A DNA stretch of 7,332 nt from Chromatocurvus sp046260215 (GTDB lineage Bacteria > Pseudomonadota > Gammaproteobacteria > Pseudomonadales > Halieaceae). Positions 6,275-7,332 of the stretch are shown here, piece after piece. The number at the start of each line of letters is the position of its first letter. Position 1 is the stretch's first letter. A program made the translations under genes and the position numbers. Location of the stretch: positions 1 to 7,332 of the forward strand of contig JBHEPQ010000141.1 in assembly GCA_046260215.1 (NCBI GenBank), written 5' to 3'. Below the pieces are notes generated by a model, which was not told where the DNA came from, did no database searches, and saw nothing but the letters and a program-made list of their open reading frames with translations.

Positions 6275-6813
6275 GCGCCGAACCGGTTGTCATGAGCATG
6301 ATCGTCGCCGCGGCGCGCAATGGCGTCATCGGTCGGAACAATGCGCTGCCCTGGCGTCTCCCGGATGACCTTCGCTATTTCCGACGAGTCACGATGGGAA
6401 AGCCGGTCATCATGGGCCGGCGCACCTTCGAGTCCATCGGCCGTCCGCTGCCGGGGCGCGACAACATTGTTGTCTCGCGTAATCGGCAGTTCGCGGCTGC
6501 CGGTATCCATGTCGTGCACGACCTGGTCCAGGCATACACCGTGGCCTCGGCCTCGGCGCGCGCCTCGGGTGCGGAAGAGCTCATGTTACTCGGTGGCGCA
6601 CAGCTTTACGCGGCGGCGCTGCCGCAGATACAGCGGATATACCTGACGCGGGTGCACGCGGATATCTCAGGCGACGCCTGTCTTCCTGCGCTGGACCGGG
6701 ACAGCTGGTATGAAATCTCGCGGCAAGATCACGCCGCGGATAACGGCAATGAGTTCCCGTTCAGCTTTATCGTACTGGAGAGGCAGCTGGAAAATCACTC
6801 GGACAGGCAATAA
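6271..6813 (+). CDS. folA: Dihydrofolate reductase
   Basis: FolA reduces dihydrofolate to tetrahydrofolate with NADPH, restoring the cofactor consumed by ThyA, and is the target of trimethoprim. The sequence has VIGRNNALPWRLPDDL, with Trp28 and the active-site acid Asp33, then KPVIMGRRTFESIGRPLPGR with Thr52 and substrate-binding Arg63, and the NADPH-binding LLGGAQLY (Gly108-Gly109). Length is 180 residues from the GTG at 6271, a little longer than the E. coli enzyme (159). That start overlaps the thyA stop as GTGA, suggesting coupled translation. An ATG at 6292 would give MSMIVAAARNG, closer to the E. coli N-terminus. Neither has a strong ribosome binding site, so the start is unresolved. 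It is the last gene of the rppH-to-folA run. I see no resistance-type feature. Confidence 0.96.
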   Translation: MSAEPVVMSMIVAAARNGVIGRNNALPWRLPDDLRYFRRVTMGKPVIMGRRTFESIGRPLPGRDNIVVSRNRQFAAAGIHVVHDLVQAYTVASASARASGAEELMLLGGAQLYAAALPQIQRIYLTRVHADISGDACLPALDRDSWYEISRQDHAADNGNEFPFSFIVLERQLENHSDRQ

Positions 6814-6825
6814 TCAGGTGATTTT
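6791..6825 (+). terminator. Possible weak terminator at the end of the rppH-folA operon
   Basis: AAAATCAC (6791-6798) is the reverse complement of GTGATTTT (6818-6825), with a loop containing the folA TAA. The T-run forms part of the stem instead of following a GC-rich hairpin, so this is a poor match to the classical pattern. Its position directly at the operon end is the main support. Confidence 0.3.
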
Positions 6826-6899
6826 ACGAGCCCCGCGATGCCATGCCCGCCCCTACGCCGGCGCTTTATTGTTACCTTTGGCAGGGCTTTCTGCTACGT

Positions 6900-6926
6900 T
6901 TGTTACGATATTGCACACAATATAAG
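6900..6926 (+). promoter_or_regulatory. Candidate promoter with overlapping 16-bp inverted repeat
   Basis: TATAAG (6921-6926) matches five of six -10 positions. TTGTTA (6900-6905) could be a -35, but the 15-nt spacing is short. A perfect inverted repeat, ATATTG-CACA-CAATAT (6908-6923), spans the spacer and the first bases of the -10, where a dimeric repressor could act. The regulator is unknown. The leader to the ATG at 7087 would be about 150 nt. Confidence 0.3.
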
Positions 6927-6953
6927 GGCATCACGGCCCATTTCTTTTCGGGT

Positions 6954-6982
6954 TTGAAATGATCGGTGTTATCTGGTTTCAT
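6954..6982 (+). promoter_or_regulatory. Second candidate promoter for the DUF3450-like gene
   Basis: TTGAAA (6954-6959, five of six matches) is followed after 17 nt by TTTCAT (6977-6982, four of six). It would start transcription near 6989, about 98 nt before the ATG. It is an alternative to the upstream candidate; sequence alone does not choose between them. Confidence 0.25.
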
Positions 6983-7086
6983 TTAGTTTCGTTCGCTCGA
7001 CTTTGTGTGATCGATGTAAAGAGAACGTCACCGGGTCTCTCCCCATCAGCCCTAAAACATTTATGGATATAGGAAGCACTATTCCC

Positions 7087-7332
7087 ATGACTACCTATCG
7101 ACTGAAGAATGTGCTGTTGACAACGTTAGTGTCCTGTTTCGCCTTTCTGGGCGCGGCCAACACTGTGCAGTCAAGCACACTGGATTCCATCCTCACCGTG
7201 AGCGAGGAAAAAACCGAGGCGGCGCAAAAGTCCCAGGCCCGAATTGACCGGCTTGCCGATGAGACGCGCGATCTGCTGAGCGACTACAAGTCGGTTATGA
7301 AGCAGGTTGATGGCCTCAAGGTCTACAATACC
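7087..7332 (+). CDS. DUF3450-like exported coiled-coil protein, N-terminal part (3' truncated by window)
   Basis: The first 82 codons are visible. The protein starts with MTTYRLKNVLL, a basic stretch followed by a hydrophobic core up to about residue 24, consistent with an export signal with cleavage near residues 24-30. A highly charged helical segment follows (residues 32-82) with heptad-like spacing, including SEEKTEAAQKSQARIDRL, typical of a coiled coil. I recognise the pattern as the DUF3450 family, whose genes often lie next to ExbB/TolQ-, ExbD- and TonB-like genes and which is thought to act at the periplasmic side of such energy-transduction complexes; its exact role is not known to me. 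AGGAAG at 7071-7076, 10 nt before the ATG, supports this start. An in-frame ATG at 7063 lacks such a site. LVSC (residues 14-17) formally fits a lipobox, but lies in the middle of the hydrophobic core. Confidence 0.75.
   Translation, partial: MTTYRLKNVLLTTLVSCFAFLGAANTVQSSTLDSILTVSEEKTEAAQKSQARIDRLADETRDLLSDYKSVMKQVDGLKVYNT

Larger units (their letters stand above)
6814..7086. other. 273-nt intergenic region between folA and the DUF3450-like gene
   Basis: This gap holds no credible coding sequence. Its second half (about 6865-7075) is visibly richer in A and T than the neighbouring genes and contains candidate promoters, a 16-bp inverted repeat, and imperfect copies of TGATCGGTG (6960-6968) and TGATCGATG (7008-7016). 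It most likely carries the end of the folA transcript and the control region of the next gene. Confidence 0.6.

Noticed and set aside
6710..6925. Plus-strand ORF running from inside folA into the intergenic region
   Set aside because: It starts out of frame within folA, has no ribosome binding site, and continues into the AT-rich control region; no family features.
1..7332. CRISPR array, tRNA/rRNA genes, transposase, prophage or defence genes
   Set aside because: I saw no regularly spaced repeats, no tRNA-like cloverleaf and no coding sequence of these kinds. Apart from the one repeat element the window is ordinary housekeeping DNA.

Overview
The window looks like chromosomal DNA from a GC-rich gammaproteobacterium. 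The protein sequences closely resemble Pseudomonas, Halomonas and Ectothiorhodospiraceae-type homologues, and the block HAD phosphatase / rppH / ptsP / lgt / thyA / folA matches the gene neighbourhood I remember from Pseudomonas and its relatives. I cannot fix the genus from sequence alone. Most of the window is conserved housekeeping DNA with no sign of phage, an insertion sequence with a transposase, a CRISPR array or an RNA gene.

Layout. At 1-419 is the C-terminal end of a UbiH/UbiI/UbiF-family FAD monooxygenase (ubiquinone biosynthesis), followed by gcvH (glycine cleavage H protein, 465-857). From 858 to 1070 lies a convergent intergenic region. It is dominated by a 129-bp element with perfect 31-bp terminal inverted repeats and two internal CATGGATG hairpin cores, and also holds a terminator for the next gene. 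A HAD-IB phosphatase gene runs on the minus strand (1071-1730). It is divergent from a tightly packed plus-strand operon: rppH (1844-2344), ptsP (2349-4622), lgt (4627-5439), thyA (5441-6274) and folA (6271-6813), with gaps of 4, 4 and 1 nt and a final 4-nt overlap. A 273-bp AT-richer gap with promoter-like sequence and a 16-bp inverted repeat leads into the 5' end of a DUF3450-like exported coiled-coil protein (7087 to the window edge).

How the genes work together. ThyA converts dUMP to dTMP and turns methylene-tetrahydrofolate into dihydrofolate. FolA reduces that dihydrofolate back to tetrahydrofolate, so the two are a functional as well as a translational pair. GcvH carries the aminomethyl group in glycine cleavage, which also feeds methylene-tetrahydrofolate, but it is separated from the operon by the HAD gene. 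RppH (mRNA 5'-end decay), PtsP (nitrogen-related phosphotransfer) and Lgt (lipoprotein maturation) share the operon without an obvious common pathway. The partial last gene probably opens a separate transcription unit, which family knowledge suggests is an ExbB/ExbD/TonB-like energy-transduction locus.

I found no convincing undescribed system. The most unexplained objects are the inverted-repeat element at 876-1010 and the DUF3450-like gene with its upstream region.
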